Origin: CAZJJK01 sp964546285
GTDB lineage: Bacteria > Spirochaetota > Spirochaetia > Treponematales > Breznakiellaceae
NCBI GenBank assembly: GCA_964546285.1
Contig: CAZJJK010000011.1
Location: 1 to 46,678 of the forward strand
Direction of reading: 5' to 3'
Length of the DNA stretch: 46,678 bases
The first letter of the stretch is position 1. The number at the start of each line of letters is the position of its first letter. This document shows positions 16,375-25,014 of this stretch, one piece after another. A program made the position numbers and the translations under genes. The notes under the pieces are model-generated. The model was given only the letters and a program-made list of their open reading frames with translations, made no database searches and was not told the DNA's origin.

Positions 16375-17291
16375 ACGAATTGCTCGCTTTTTCCGAAGAA
16401 GTGGCGTCAGCCAAAGCGGAGGGCCTGCCCTTAGTGGCCTTAGAATCGACAATCATCAGCCATGGCATGCCCTATCCTAAAAATCGGGAAACGGCTTTGG
16501 CGGTGGAGTCCCAAGTCCGCGCTTCGGGCGCTATTCCGGCGACAATGGCTGTAATGGACGGGAGGCTGAAAATAGGCCTTTCCAAGGAAGAAATAGAGCG
16601 TTTGGCTGTTTCCGGGCAGTCTGCCATAAAAACAAGCAGGCGGGATCTTCCCTTTGTGGTCGCGCGAAAACTGATAGGCGCCACAACCGTCGCGGCGACT
16701 ATGATACTGGCTGAGCTTGCTGGTATTCGGATCTTCGCCACTGGCGGAATAGGCGGGGTGCATCGAGGCGCCTACAAGAGCTTCGATATATCGGCTGATC
16801 TGGAAGAGTTGGCGAAAACGGATGTCGCCGTTGTGTGCGCTGGGGCTAAAAGCATACTAGATATAGCATTAACAAGAGAATACCTTGAGACAAGGGGGGT
16901 GGCGATAGTCGGTTTTCGTTGCGATGAGCTACCGGCTTTCTATACCCGTGAATCTGGTTTCACGGTGGATTGGCGGGTGGATTCCGCTATAGAATTGGCT
17001 TCTGTCCTAGACGCGAAACAGCGAATGGGTATTAAAAACGCTTTAGTGATCGCTAATCCCATCCCAAAAGCCGCCGCTTTGTCAAAAACCGTAATTGACG
17101 CCGCGATAAACGCGGCCGTCGCCGAAGCCGACGAGCGGGGGGTGCTTGGAAAGGAATTAACGCCTTTTCTGCTGGAGCGGATTGTTGAGTTAAGCGGCGG
17201 ACGGAGTTTGGAAGCTAATATACACTTGGTGCTAAATAACGCCCGCTTGGCGGCGGAAACGGCCCTGGCTTGTCAGTCTTATGGCCGATAA
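16371..17291 (+). CDS. psuG: Pseudouridine-5'-phosphate glycosidase
   Basis: Reversibly splits pseudouridine 5'-phosphate into uracil and ribose 5-phosphate, allowing recycling of modified-RNA nucleosides. 306 residues. The conserved catalytic regions are present: ALESTIISHGMPYPKN (Glu25), SAIKTSRRDLP (Lys87), GGIGGVHRGAYKSFDISADL (metal/phosphate site) and CAGAKSILDI (Lys158). GVHRG is followed by AYKS, where most relatives have AE-T, a mild variation. It overlaps the PsuK fusion gene by 4 bases and the phosphoesterase gene by 11. Confidence 0.95.
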   Translation: MNELLAFSEEVASAKAEGLPLVALESTIISHGMPYPKNRETALAVESQVRASGAIPATMAVMDGRLKIGLSKEEIERLAVSGQSAIKTSRRDLPFVVARKLIGATTVAATMILAELAGIRIFATGGIGGVHRGAYKSFDISADLEELAKTDVAVVCAGAKSILDIALTREYLETRGVAIVGFRCDELPAFYTRESGFTVDWRVDSAIELASVLDAKQRMGIKNALVIANPIPKAAALSKTVIDAAINAAVAEADERGVLGKELTPFLLERIVELSGGRSLEANIHLVLNNARLAAETALACQSYGR

Positions 17292-18333
17292 CGTTTTAAC
17301 CCGATCCTTACTGAATAAGCTTGAGGCTTCGCCAGCTATCACCATCTCCGATGGGGATAAGGTTGTCGTTCTTGGCGATTTGCATATGGGAAATGGCGGA
17401 CCGCGCGATGATCTGGCTAATAATGGCGAGCTGCTTCGCCAAGCCTTAGCTGATTGGTATCTGCCAAAACAGTATACGCTTGTACTGAATGGGGATATTG
17501 AGGAAGCTCAGCGTTTCGATTATCCTTCAATCCGTCGCCGCTGGGGGGCTTTGTTTGATCTTTTTGACGAATTTAACGCGGCTGGCCGTTTTTATAAGCT
17601 AATTGGGAATCATGACGAGGAACTGCGCGAATTGAAGGATTATCCCTATAGCCTTCTGGAAGCGTTAAAAATCGAAACGGACAGCCTTCCGCTATACGTC
17701 TATCATGGTCATCAAACTTCTCGTTTTTATAGTCGGCATAAAAAAATCGCGCGTTCCGCCGTCAGGTATTTTTTAAAGCCCATGGGTATAAAAAATATCG
17801 CCTCGGCTAGAAGCCGAAAACGCCGCTTCGCCGCCGAAAAGGCGGTTTATGATTTTTCTAGGCGTAACGGCCTAGCGTCGATTATGTCCCATACTCACCG
17901 TCCGCTTTTTGAATCCTTAGCTATGTATGATCTGCTGCGCTTTGAGATAGAAAGATTATGCCGTTCATATACCCAGGCTGACGATAGAAGCCGTTCGGCC
18001 ATTGTGGAGCGGGTAGTGGCGATTCGGCATGAGCTGCTAAAATTAAAGCGAAAAGAGCGACGCTCCAGTATCAAGAAAACTCTGTATGGCGATGAACTGC
18101 CTGTCCCTTGCGTGTTTAATACCGGATCGGCTATAGGAAAACGCGGTATAACCGCGTTAGAGCTTGAAGCTAATCGCATAGCCTTGGTGTATTGGTATAA
18201 AGGTGAGGGGTTTCGACATTGGCTGCGTTCCGCCGTGGGAACGCCGACTCCCTTGGGCGCTTCCATAAGAAGAGTGGTCTTGAACAGTGAAGCTTTGGAT
18301 TATGTGCGAGCTCGGATCGAGTTGTTGGCGTAG
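17281..18333 (+). CDS. Calcineurin-like metallophosphoesterase
   Basis: 350 residues with the two-metal phosphoesterase motifs in order: GDLHMGN (32-38), NGDIEEA, GNHDEE, YHGHQ and SHTHRP. GDIEE replaces the more usual GDxxD, but the metal ligands appear present. About 155-185 and 220-270 are very basic helical insertions (SRHKKIARS, KLKRKERRSSIKK), which could suggest a phospholipid or nucleic-acid substrate. It overlaps psuG by 11 bases and probably shares its transcript. The substrate is unknown. Confidence 0.85.
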   Translation: MADNVLTRSLLNKLEASPAITISDGDKVVVLGDLHMGNGGPRDDLANNGELLRQALADWYLPKQYTLVLNGDIEEAQRFDYPSIRRRWGALFDLFDEFNAAGRFYKLIGNHDEELRELKDYPYSLLEALKIETDSLPLYVYHGHQTSRFYSRHKKIARSAVRYFLKPMGIKNIASARSRKRRFAAEKAVYDFSRRNGLASIMSHTHRPLFESLAMYDLLRFEIERLCRSYTQADDRSRSAIVERVVAIRHELLKLKRKERRSSIKKTLYGDELPVPCVFNTGSAIGKRGITALELEANRIALVYWYKGEGFRHWLRSAVGTPTPLGASIRRVVLNSEALDYVRARIELLA

Positions 18334-18359
18334 GGCTTCGTGGAAGCGAAATATCGTCC

Positions 18360-18389
18360 TTGACGGAGTTGTCCAGAGCGGACAATACT
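18360..18389 (+). promoter_or_regulatory. Candidate promoter with operator-like palindrome before the main flagellar operon
   Basis: TTGACG (18360-18365) and AATACT (18384-18389) are 18 bases apart. A perfect inverted repeat, TTGTCC-AGAGC-GGACAA (18369-18385), fills the spacer. A start near 18396 would leave a very short leader with GGGGG (18399-18403). The geometry suggests a housekeeping-type promoter with a repressor or activator site. This is an inference from spacing and symmetry. Confidence 0.45.
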
Positions 18390-18410
18390 GACACTATTGG
18401 GGGTATGGCG

Positions 18411-19040
18411 GTGGCGTACGGCAGACAACGCATATTAGGACGGGTTATTGTGCTGCTCCTTTTATTGTTGGCGATGATAGCCGGCAGTGTGGTGTGGTTC
18501 GATTATCTCGGCGTTATCGACGCGAAACCCTTCCTGGCGCCTATTCATCGACTATTTTCGCTGACCCCCAGAAGCGCCGCCGTAACTCCTCCGGACGCTG
18601 CCTTATCCTTGGATGGCGAACGTTTAGCGGTGCGATTGGAAGCCTTGGATTTACGCGACGCTGAGTTGGATCAACGAGAAGAGGCGATCGCGAAACGCGA
18701 GAGCGAACTGGTCCAACAGGCTGATGATTTGGAAGAAAGACAAAAGGCGCTCGATGAACGAGAGAAATCCTTCAATGTTAAGCTGGAACAGTTCGAGAAT
18801 AGAAGGGTTAACGTTGAACAAAACGCGCGGTACTTGACGGGAATGGCGCCGGAAAAGGCGGTACCCATCATAGCCGCGATGGATGATCAGGACGTTATTG
18901 ACGTATTCCGGATGACGGAAGAGATCGCAGCTCGGGAAGGGACCCTTTCCATGGTCGCTCGCTGGCTGTCTCTGCTTCCGGCCGAACGTTCCGCCGAGTT
19001 GCAAAGGAAAATGGCGGGGAAACCCCGAGCCATTAACTAA
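18411..19040 (+). CDS. flbB: Periplasmic-flagellar collar protein FlbB (MotE-like)
   Basis: About 210 residues. One membrane segment near the N-terminus (GRVIVLLLLLLAMIAGSVVW), then a long charged coiled coil (LDLRDAELDQREEAIAKRES onward) and a C-terminal MotE-type domain (ARYLTGMAPEKAVPIIAAMD). In Borrelia, FlbB builds the collar that surrounds the periplasmic motor. The frame is open to a TTG at 18360. GGGGG is 7 bases before GTG 18411 but only 1 base before ATG 18405, so I favour 18411. It is the first gene of the large operon and is followed by fliK. Confidence 0.85.
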   Translation: MAYGRQRILGRVIVLLLLLLAMIAGSVVWFDYLGVIDAKPFLAPIHRLFSLTPRSAAVTPPDAALSLDGERLAVRLEALDLRDAELDQREEAIAKRESELVQQADDLEERQKALDEREKSFNVKLEQFENRRVNVEQNARYLTGMAPEKAVPIIAAMDDQDVIDVFRMTEEIAAREGTLSMVARWLSLLPAERSAELQRKMAGKPRAIN

Positions 19041-19046
19041 AGCGCG

Positions 19047-19076
19047 CGGTCGGGCCCGGTTTTCCGGACCAGGAGG
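19047..19076 (+). promoter_or_regulatory. Stem-loop abutting the fliK ribosome binding site
   Basis: CCGG-TTTT-CCGG (19056-19067), with outer GGT/ACC arms (19048-19050 and 19068-19070) around a bulge, ends exactly where AGGAGG (19071-19076) begins. GTG at 19084 follows. The bulge makes the stability uncertain. Confidence 0.4.
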
Positions 19077-19083
19077 TTGCCGC

Positions 19084-20652
19084 GTGCTAATAACGCTATC
19101 CGCTGGCGCGGAAGCATCGCCCCAAGCTTTCTCTCTTCTTCCTTTGTCTGATTTTTCTTCAACTAGGGCTGATTCTAGCTATCGTATTGACAATGACTAT
19201 TCAAGGGGCGCGGCGAATAACGGGGCCTCGGATTTTTCCGCCTTGCTTGATGCCGCTACGGAAGCTAACGCGGTAAGAGAGGAAGCTTCTGAAAAGGCGG
19301 CCTCTAAAACCGTCGATCAATCGTATGATAAAGAAAAAACGGATGTCACCCATAAAAATGAGGAAATAAAGGCCAGACAGGATAGCGCCGCAAAGGCTAA
19401 GCCGGAAAAAGCCGATCCAAAAACTTCCGACGCTGAGCCAGCGGCTTCCCCTACGGCCCCTCTTTCCGAAGCCGATGCCGATAAGTTGGTGTCGTTGGCG
19501 GATAATTCATACAGAGCGGAAAATAAGAGGGCGGCCGTTCCAGAAAAAACGGACAAAAACAACGTTGATAATCACCCCAAAAGCGAGCCTGATTACTTAG
19601 CGGGGGCAGCTTATTCGGCTAAGACCGTTACTCTCCGTGAGGTGGATAAAAAAAACGAGGAAGCGAAGCGCGGCGCGGTAAAATCTGAAGCTATAGCCTT
19701 ATCCGTGAAGGAAAGCGCCGCTCGTTCGGTAACGGATATAGCGCGGCGGGAAGAGGTTCTTAGCGATATAGCGATAGCGATGAAAGCCGCGGATAAGAGC
19801 GAAGGCGGTGAAAAAGGGCTAAAAGGAAGGACTGGCAAAGAGGCTTCGCGCGAGCAAAATAATGAGTTGTCACGTCAGACTTCGGCTCAAGAGACGCTTG
19901 GGAAGCGGAAAGCTGACGAACCGCTTAAGGGGAGCCTCGCTAAAAGCGTGAAGTCTTTGACGCTTGACGACAGCGATACCAAGTCCGCGCTAAAGGAAAA
20001 CTCGGATACCAAGCAACGTGATAGGCGAAAGGAAAGAATTAACGTCCAGCTTCAGGATCAACGAGGCGGCGAAGTTTCTTCCCCGCGTCAAAGCGAAAAG
20101 CTTGCCCAACCGAAAGCGGCGGAAGTTGAACTAGTAGTTCGCTTGGAAGCTCATAATCCGGAAAATAGCGGTGAGGGAGATAAGAGCGAGCTTGCTACAG
20201 GATTAACGCGGCGTTTCACCAGGGAGCTTCAGGAAAATACTCAGGCTGATATTATCAAACAGGCGCAAATACTGCTTAAAAACAACGGTGAGGGCCTTAT
20301 TCGTTTGCGTTTAGAACCGGAAAGCTTAGGAGCGGTTAAGATAAGGCTCCAGCTTACCGACAACAAAATTAGGGGCCGCATTGAAGTAGAGAGTAGCCAG
20401 GCGCTTCGCGCCTTTGAACAGGAATTGCGAAGTCTGGAAAAAGCCTTTATTGACGGCGGTTTTGACGGGGCTGGTTTAGAGTTGGCTATTTCAGCCAATG
20501 CCGGTGATGGAAAACGTGGACAAGAGAGCGATGACGCCGCGTCCTTGGAAGCGCTTAAACTGGCCGCCGAAGATTATGACGCCGCGGTTCCCGACGCTGT
20601 CGTGTCTGAAGCGGCTTGGTATGATTCGGCTGTCATAAACGTATTCGCCTAG
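19084..20652 (+). CDS. fliK: Flagellar hook-length control protein FliK
   Basis: 522 residues starting at GTG 19084, 7 bases after AGGAGG. About 40-330 are a low-complexity Lys/Glu/Ala/Ser-rich stretch, as expected for the molecular ruler. About 385-470 are the conserved C-terminal domain (LIRLRLEPESLGAVKIRLQL, RIEVESSQALRAFEQELRS) that switches export specificity at FlhB. No N-terminal membrane or signal segment. It corresponds to the gene called tap1 in Treponema operons. flgD follows after 5 bases. Confidence 0.9.
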   Translation: MLITLSAGAEASPQAFSLLPLSDFSSTRADSSYRIDNDYSRGAANNGASDFSALLDAATEANAVREEASEKAASKTVDQSYDKEKTDVTHKNEEIKARQDSAAKAKPEKADPKTSDAEPAASPTAPLSEADADKLVSLADNSYRAENKRAAVPEKTDKNNVDNHPKSEPDYLAGAAYSAKTVTLREVDKKNEEAKRGAVKSEAIALSVKESAARSVTDIARREEVLSDIAIAMKAADKSEGGEKGLKGRTGKEASREQNNELSRQTSAQETLGKRKADEPLKGSLAKSVKSLTLDDSDTKSALKENSDTKQRDRRKERINVQLQDQRGGEVSSPRQSEKLAQPKAAEVELVVRLEAHNPENSGEGDKSELATGLTRRFTRELQENTQADIIKQAQILLKNNGEGLIRLRLEPESLGAVKIRLQLTDNKIRGRIEVESSQALRAFEQELRSLEKAFIDGGFDGAGLELAISANAGDGKRGQESDDAASLEALKLAAEDYDAAVPDAVVSEAAWYDSAVINVFA

Positions 20653-20657
20653 GGGGA

Positions 20658-21095
20658 ATGATGGAAATTAACGCGACCTTGAGCGCCCAGGAACAAGCGT
20701 TGCTCAGAACGCAGGTTGATAGTTTTAATAAAACTCTTAACGAAGGCCGTAGCGCGACGCAGAATTTGGGAAAGGATGATTTTATAAAGATTCTTATTAC
20801 CCAATTGACGCATCAGGATCCGACTTCTCCGATGGAGGATAACGAATTCATCGCGCAGATGGCTCAGTTTTCTTCTTTGGAGCAAATGACCAATATGGCT
20901 AAAGATTTTTCTCGCTTAGCCGGGCTACTCGCTTCCGGTGACGCGACAAACGCTTTAGGCAAAACGGTAACGATAGAAGTTGGGGATAATATAGTGACTG
21001 GGACTGTCCAGGCGGTTTTACGGGGAGACATGCCGCAGGTTCTGGTGGATGGCGAATATTACGATTGGGAACAGGTTAGCGCGGTTTCCGAATAG
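20658..21095 (+). CDS. flgD: Flagellar hook-capping protein FlgD
   Basis: A scaffold for hook polymerisation that is shed when the hook is complete. 145 residues. The conserved N-terminal block KDDFIKILITQLTHQDPTSP then EDNEFIAQMAQFSSLEQMTN (about 40-80) is intact. The C-terminal part is short (ALGKTVTIEVGDNIVTGTV), so the Tudor/FnIII hook-binding region of enteric FlgD is largely missing. This short form is normal in treponemes. ATG at 20658 has GGGGG upstream and is followed at once by a second ATG. Confidence 0.92.
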   Translation: MMEINATLSAQEQALLRTQVDSFNKTLNEGRSATQNLGKDDFIKILITQLTHQDPTSPMEDNEFIAQMAQFSSLEQMTNMAKDFSRLAGLLASGDATNALGKTVTIEVGDNIVTGTVQAVLRGDMPQVLVDGEYYDWEQVSAVSE

Positions 21096-21112
21096 AGAAA
21101 CGCATATTTTTA

Positions 21113-21137
21113 GCGGATTACGAGTAATCCGCGGAGG
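21113..21137 (+). promoter_or_regulatory. Stem-loop abutting the flgE ribosome binding site
   Basis: GCGGATTA-CGAG-TAATCCGC (21113-21132) is a perfect 8-base-pair stem with a 4-base loop. The Shine-Dalgarno GGAGG (21133-21137) starts at the next base. There is no T-tract, so it is not a standard terminator. Confidence 0.6.
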
Positions 21138-21145
21138 CAAACGAC

Positions 21146-22534
21146 ATGATGCGATCCTTGTTTTCCGGCGTGGCCGGATTGCAGAACCACCAAACCCGCA
21201 TGGATGTACTCGGCAATAATATAGCCAATGTGAACACCACCGGATTCAAGAAAGGGCGCGTGAATTTTCAGGACTTGCTGTATCAGCAGCTGTCCGGAGC
21301 CGCACGTCCCACCGAGGAAGTAGGCGGTGTCAATCCTAAGGAAATAGGTCTTGGGATGTCCGTGGCCACTGTGGATACTATACATACCCAGGGTTCACTG
21401 CAGACGACAGGGGTTGGGACTGACTTGGCGGTTCAAGGAACTGGTTTTTTCGTTCTGAAGAACGGCGATAAGTCCTTCTTTACTAGAGCGGGCGCTTTTG
21501 GCCTTGATAACGAAGGAACCTTGGTTAATCCGGCGAATGGTTTACGCGTGCAAGGTTGGCAGGCGAACCTGGTAGAAGGCGGCGCCCGGATAGATACCGC
21601 CCGCGATGTGGAGGATTTGGTTATACCGGTAGGCTCCAAAGATCCGGCCAAGGCGACAAGCTCGGTCAATTTCGCGTGTAACCTTGACAAACGCACTCCC
21701 CAAATTCCGGAGGGCGCCGGTCCTCAGGCTGTTTTGGACGGTACCTGGGGGACGGACTTCAAGATTTATGATTCTTTTGGCGATGAACACACGCTTAGAG
21801 TTGACTTTACGCGGGTGCCGGACAGCGTTAACCAATGGCGGGCCGCCGTTGTTGTCGATCCTGAAACGGACATTCCAACCAATACGACAGTCGGCTTAAC
21901 GGCCCCCGGAGAAACCAACGCGTTCAATGTGGAATTCTCTAACCTTGGCACCCTTGCGCGCGCCGTGGATGATCAAGGCAACGCTTCGGTTGAAGCCGGC
22001 GATGTAACGCTCCGTGTGGCTTTTGATGTCCTTGGCGCTACAGCTGAGGCTGAAGGCGTTCCGACGCGCCAGGAATTTTCTATAAATCTAGGGCAGCCAG
22101 GCTCAGTGGTCAACGCTATCACGCAATTCGCGGAAAAAAGCTCAACCAAGGCTTTCGCTCAAGACGGTTATGCCATGGGTTACCTTGAAAACTTCAAGAT
22201 AGACCAATCCGGCGTTATTACCGGTGTTTATTCCAATGGAACGAATCGGCTTTTAGGCCAAGTAGCCTTGGCCAGCTTTACGAATCCCGGCGGCTTGGAA
22301 AAGGCCGGCGAAAACACGTATGTCGTATCCAATAATTCCGGGATCGCTAATATTAGCCCTTCCGGAATAGCCGGGAAGGGAAAGCTTATCGCCGGCGCTC
22401 TGGAAATGTCCAATGTTGATTTAGCCGACCAGTTTACCGATATGATCGTTACGCAAAGGGGTTTTCAGGCTAATTCGCGAACGATACAGACTTCGGACCA
22501 AATGCTTCAGGAGCTCTTAACGCTTAAGCGCTAG
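21146..22534 (+). CDS. flgE: Flagellar hook protein FlgE with lysinoalanine cross-link residues
   Basis: 462 residues. The N-terminus MMRSLFSGVAGLQNHQTRMD with GNNIANVNTTGFKKG and the C-terminus VDLADQFTDMIVTQRGFQAN are the hook D0/D1 signatures. Spirochaete hooks are covalently polymerised by a Lys-Cys (lysinoalanine) bond. In Treponema denticola the residues are Lys165 and Cys178. Counting here gives Lys165 (VGSKDP) and Cys178 (NFACNL), the same positions. Start: GGAGG 8 bases before ATG. The hook is periplasmic and must carry high torque. Confidence 0.96.
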   Translation: MMRSLFSGVAGLQNHQTRMDVLGNNIANVNTTGFKKGRVNFQDLLYQQLSGAARPTEEVGGVNPKEIGLGMSVATVDTIHTQGSLQTTGVGTDLAVQGTGFFVLKNGDKSFFTRAGAFGLDNEGTLVNPANGLRVQGWQANLVEGGARIDTARDVEDLVIPVGSKDPAKATSSVNFACNLDKRTPQIPEGAGPQAVLDGTWGTDFKIYDSFGDEHTLRVDFTRVPDSVNQWRAAVVVDPETDIPTNTTVGLTAPGETNAFNVEFSNLGTLARAVDDQGNASVEAGDVTLRVAFDVLGATAEAEGVPTRQEFSINLGQPGSVVNAITQFAEKSSTKAFAQDGYAMGYLENFKIDQSGVITGVYSNGTNRLLGQVALASFTNPGGLEKAGENTYVVSNNSGIANISPSGIAGKGKLIAGALEMSNVDLADQFTDMIVTQRGFQANSRTIQTSDQMLQELLTLKR

Positions 22535-22558
22535 TTATGGTAGAAACAAAAACGGCGG

Positions 22559-22581
22559 CGGCGGGGCGCTAAGCCTCGCCG
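22559..22581 (+). promoter_or_regulatory. Stem-loop between flgE and flbD
   Basis: CGGCGGGGC (22559-22567) pairs with GCCTCGCCG (22573-22581), with one G-U, around loop GCTAA. No T-tract follows. The flbD ribosome site GGAG is about 10 bases further on. It is a possible RNA processing or stability element inside the operon. Confidence 0.5.
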
Positions 22582-22600
22582 CGGGCCGATGGAGATCGAT

Positions 22601-22798
22601 ATGATCATGGTAACAAAATTGAATGGGGACTCTTATTATCTGAATCCTCACCATATCGAATCGATCGAAGCGCTACCCGATACGACGGTGCTTCTTCAAA
22701 CGGGTAAACGCTTGGTGGTGAAAGAAAAGCCGGACATTGTCGTGGATCGGATTATCGCATACCGCCGAAGACTTGGCGAATACGGGAATGAGGAGTAG
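22601..22798 (+). CDS. flbD: FlbD family flagellar protein
   Basis: 65 residues, a small family found between flgE and motA in many spirochaetes and Firmicutes. The sequence MIMVTKLNGDSYYLNPHHIE with VVKEKPDIVVDRIIAYRRR matches the family well. Its molecular role is not settled. The frame opens at ATG 22589, but GGAG (inside that codon run) stands 6 bases before ATG 22601, so the later start is preferred. motA follows after 6 bases. Confidence 0.9.
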   Translation: MIMVTKLNGDSYYLNPHHIESIEALPDTTVLLQTGKRLVVKEKPDIVVDRIIAYRRRLGEYGNEE

Positions 22799-22804
22799 GA
22801 CACG

Positions 22805-23587
22805 ATGGATCTAGCGACTATTATCGGGCTTATCGGCGCCTTCGCTATGTTGATCATGGCTATCCTCACTAACCAAGGCTCTTTATTAACCTATGTGCAT
22901 GTACCGTCTTTATTGATGACGGTGGTTGGCTCGTATTTTGTCGTATATGTTCAGACAGGACTGTCTGATGCTCTCGGTGTCTTCAATATCCTCGGTTTAG
23001 CCTTTAGAGTCCCGAAATTCGGCGAGAAAGCGATCATCTCTAAACTAATGACCTTTTCAGATAAAGCTCGGCGTGAAGGTCTTCTGGCTTTGGAAGAGGA
23101 ACTGGAAGATCTAGATGATGAATTTATGAAAAAAGGCCTGCGTTTGGTTGTTGACGGTACGGACGCCGAGATCATCCGTTCGCTTATGGATACCGAATTG
23201 AATCAGGTCCAGGAACGGCATGCTCAAAAAATACAGATCGTTGATGGCTGGTCAAAAATCGCTCCTGGTATGGGTATGCTTGGTACGGTAACGGGACTTA
23301 TCGCCATGCTCAAGAACTTGGATGATAAAAGCAGTATCGGACCAAATATGTCCGTCGCTCTTATAACCACGTTCTACGGCGCTATTTTAGCGAATATGGT
23401 GTTTATTCCTATCATTTTTAAATTACGAGAACATGATAAAGCGGAAGCGTTGGTAAAGGAGATGATTATTGAGGGTGTTTTATCTATTCAAGCCGGTGAT
23501 AATCCGCGTATCTTAGCCCTTAAGCTTCTTTCCTTCCTAAATCCGAAAGAACGAAAGACGATCGAACACGAAATCCTTAAGGATTAG
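22805..23587 (+). CDS. motA: Flagellar motor stator protein MotA
   Basis: The inner-membrane stator subunit that passes ions and pushes on FliG. 260 residues with four membrane segments: about 4-22, 32-52, 150-172 and 182-205. A cytoplasmic loop with charged residues lies between segments 2 and 3 (FSDKARREGLLALEEELEDL). The conserved segments GWSKIAPGMGMLGTVTGLIA and GAILANMVFIPI are present. motB follows after 3 bases, matching the stator pair. Confidence 0.96.
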   Translation: MDLATIIGLIGAFAMLIMAILTNQGSLLTYVHVPSLLMTVVGSYFVVYVQTGLSDALGVFNILGLAFRVPKFGEKAIISKLMTFSDKARREGLLALEEELEDLDDEFMKKGLRLVVDGTDAEIIRSLMDTELNQVQERHAQKIQIVDGWSKIAPGMGMLGTVTGLIAMLKNLDDKSSIGPNMSVALITTFYGAILANMVFIPIIFKLREHDKAEALVKEMIIEGVLSIQAGDNPRILALKLLSFLNPKERKTIEHEILKD

Positions 23588-23590
23588 CGT

Positions 23591-24322
23591 ATGGCGCGAA
23601 AGAAGCCTGCTGAGGGCGATAATAGTACCGGCGCCTGGATAGTTACCTATTCCGATATGGTGACTCTGCTTCTCTGTTTCTTCGTCGCTCTCTTCAATAT
23701 ATCTGAGGTAGACCAAATACAGCTCCAGCAGATGATATCGTCGCTGTCAAATATCGGTATGGGCGCGGCTGAAGGCGGCGCTACCTTATCCGCGGGCAGA
23801 AACGCCGACTTAGGCAATACGATTATGTCTCTGCCGTCCTTGGAGCGGGGGAAATCGATGTCCACCGCAAAAAAGAAGGCGGTCAGCCTATTCGCGCCGG
23901 AAGTCAAATCCAATAAGTTGAGGGTCAGTTCTGACGAACGCGGAATAGTTATATCTCTGGCTTCAGACGCTTTTTTTAGACCAGCCAGCGCCCTCATCGA
24001 TGTGGAGGAAACGCGGGACTTGTTTTTGCGTTTGGCTGGCCTGTTAATGTCTGATGAGTTATCGGATCGTAAATTCCGGATTGAGGGGCATACCGATTCG
24101 GCTCCGGTAGACCCCGCTGGGCCTTGGGAATCGAATTGGGAGCTGTCGGCTATACGGTCCGTCAATACCCTTCATTTTCTTAGCGATCTTGGCGTTGATG
24201 AAAATCGTTTCCAAGTGGCCGGACTTTCCGATACGGTTCCTTTGGCTTCCAATGATAGCGCCGAAGGGAGGGCGTATAACCGCCGAATCGATATTGTCAT
24301 TTTGGATGAAGGGCATCTCTAG
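23591..24322 (+). CDS. motB: Flagellar motor stator protein MotB
   Basis: 243 residues. The single N-terminal membrane helix contains the ion-binding Asp22 in YSDMVTLLLCFFVALF. A plug/linker region follows, then a C-terminal OmpA-like peptidoglycan-binding domain (FRIEGHTDSAPV, NWELSAIRSVNTLHFL, NRRIDIVIL). All key elements are intact. It anchors the stator to the peptidoglycan and, with MotA, forms the torque generator. Whether H+ or Na+ is used cannot be decided here. Confidence 0.95.
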   Translation: MARKKPAEGDNSTGAWIVTYSDMVTLLLCFFVALFNISEVDQIQLQQMISSLSNIGMGAAEGGATLSAGRNADLGNTIMSLPSLERGKSMSTAKKKAVSLFAPEVKSNKLRVSSDERGIVISLASDAFFRPASALIDVEETRDLFLRLAGLLMSDELSDRKFRIEGHTDSAPVDPAGPWESNWELSAIRSVNTLHFLSDLGVDENRFQVAGLSDTVPLASNDSAEGRAYNRRIDIVILDEGHL

Positions 24323-24368
24323 CTTTTAAGAGGCTGACAGGTAGCTTCGGAAAAGCATGGTGGACGGT

Positions 24369-24397
24369 TTGCGCGCGGCGCTTTTATCGTGTACTAT
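24369..24397 (+). promoter_or_regulatory. Possible internal promoter before fliL
   Basis: In the 128-base gap between motB and fliL, TTGCGC (24369-24374) and TACTAT (24392-24397) are exactly 17 bases apart. Each element matches four of six consensus bases. It could boost expression of the switch and export genes. The match is moderate. Confidence 0.3.
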
Positions 24398-24450
24398 GGA
24401 ACAGCGTAGGCTGGCGATTGGCGTCGGCTAAATGGCGGAGGTAAAGGCTT

Positions 24451-25005
24451 ATGGCGGATAGTAAAAACGATCTGGAACTAGACGGATCGGAGGGCATGGG
24501 CGAACCAGCGCCGAAACGATCGAGCTCTTTTGCCGCTCTTTTGCCGAACCTTCTTAAATTCGCGGCTATAGGTTTAGGCGCTTTGGCGTTTATTGTGACC
24601 GTTTCCGTGATTACTTATAGGATCTTGTCTGGATCGGGTGTTTCTCAAACGGTGGTGTCCGTAACTGAGGAATATCAGCCAAAACGGCCTCAGTTGTCTT
24701 GGTTTACGAACATAGGGGTTATCCGGACAAGAACCAAGGACGCGACGCCATATTCAGTGGTTGTTAATGTCGTTCTGGGTTATGACTTGGATAATAAACT
24801 GTATCAAAGTGAATTAACCAATCGTCTCTATGAGCTTAAAGATTTTGTGCGCGCTTTTTTCAGTCAAAAGACGGCTGGGGATTTACGCGCGGATAATGAG
24901 GAACGTTTGAAACTTGAGATGAGGGAAATGTTGAATTCCCAGATTCTCCAGGACGCTAGGGTGCGCGAGATATTATTCGAGCAGCTTGACGTTGTGGAAA
25001 TGTAG
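24451..25005 (+). CDS. fliL: Flagellar basal body-associated protein FliL
   Basis: A stator-associated membrane protein. 184 residues, with an N-terminal cytoplasmic tail, one membrane helix (about 30-53, LLKFAAIGLGALAFIVTVSV) and a periplasmic FliL domain (YSVVVNVVLGYDLDN; NEERLKLEMREMLNSQILQD near the end). In Borrelia, FliL stabilises stators at the collar. Start: GGAGG then TAAAGGCTT before ATG. It follows the motB gap and precedes fliM by 9 bases. Confidence 0.92.
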   Translation: MADSKNDLELDGSEGMGEPAPKRSSSFAALLPNLLKFAAIGLGALAFIVTVSVITYRILSGSGVSQTVVSVTEEYQPKRPQLSWFTNIGVIRTRTKDATPYSVVVNVVLGYDLDNKLYQSELTNRLYELKDFVRAFFSQKTAGDLRADNEERLKLEMREMLNSQILQDARVREILFEQLDVVEM

Positions 25006-25014
25006 GCGGCGGAC

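Noticed and set aside
18360..18404. N-terminal extension of FlbB from TTG 18360
   Set aside because: It would lie inside the candidate promoter and lacks a ribosome site; later starts have GGGGG at better spacing.
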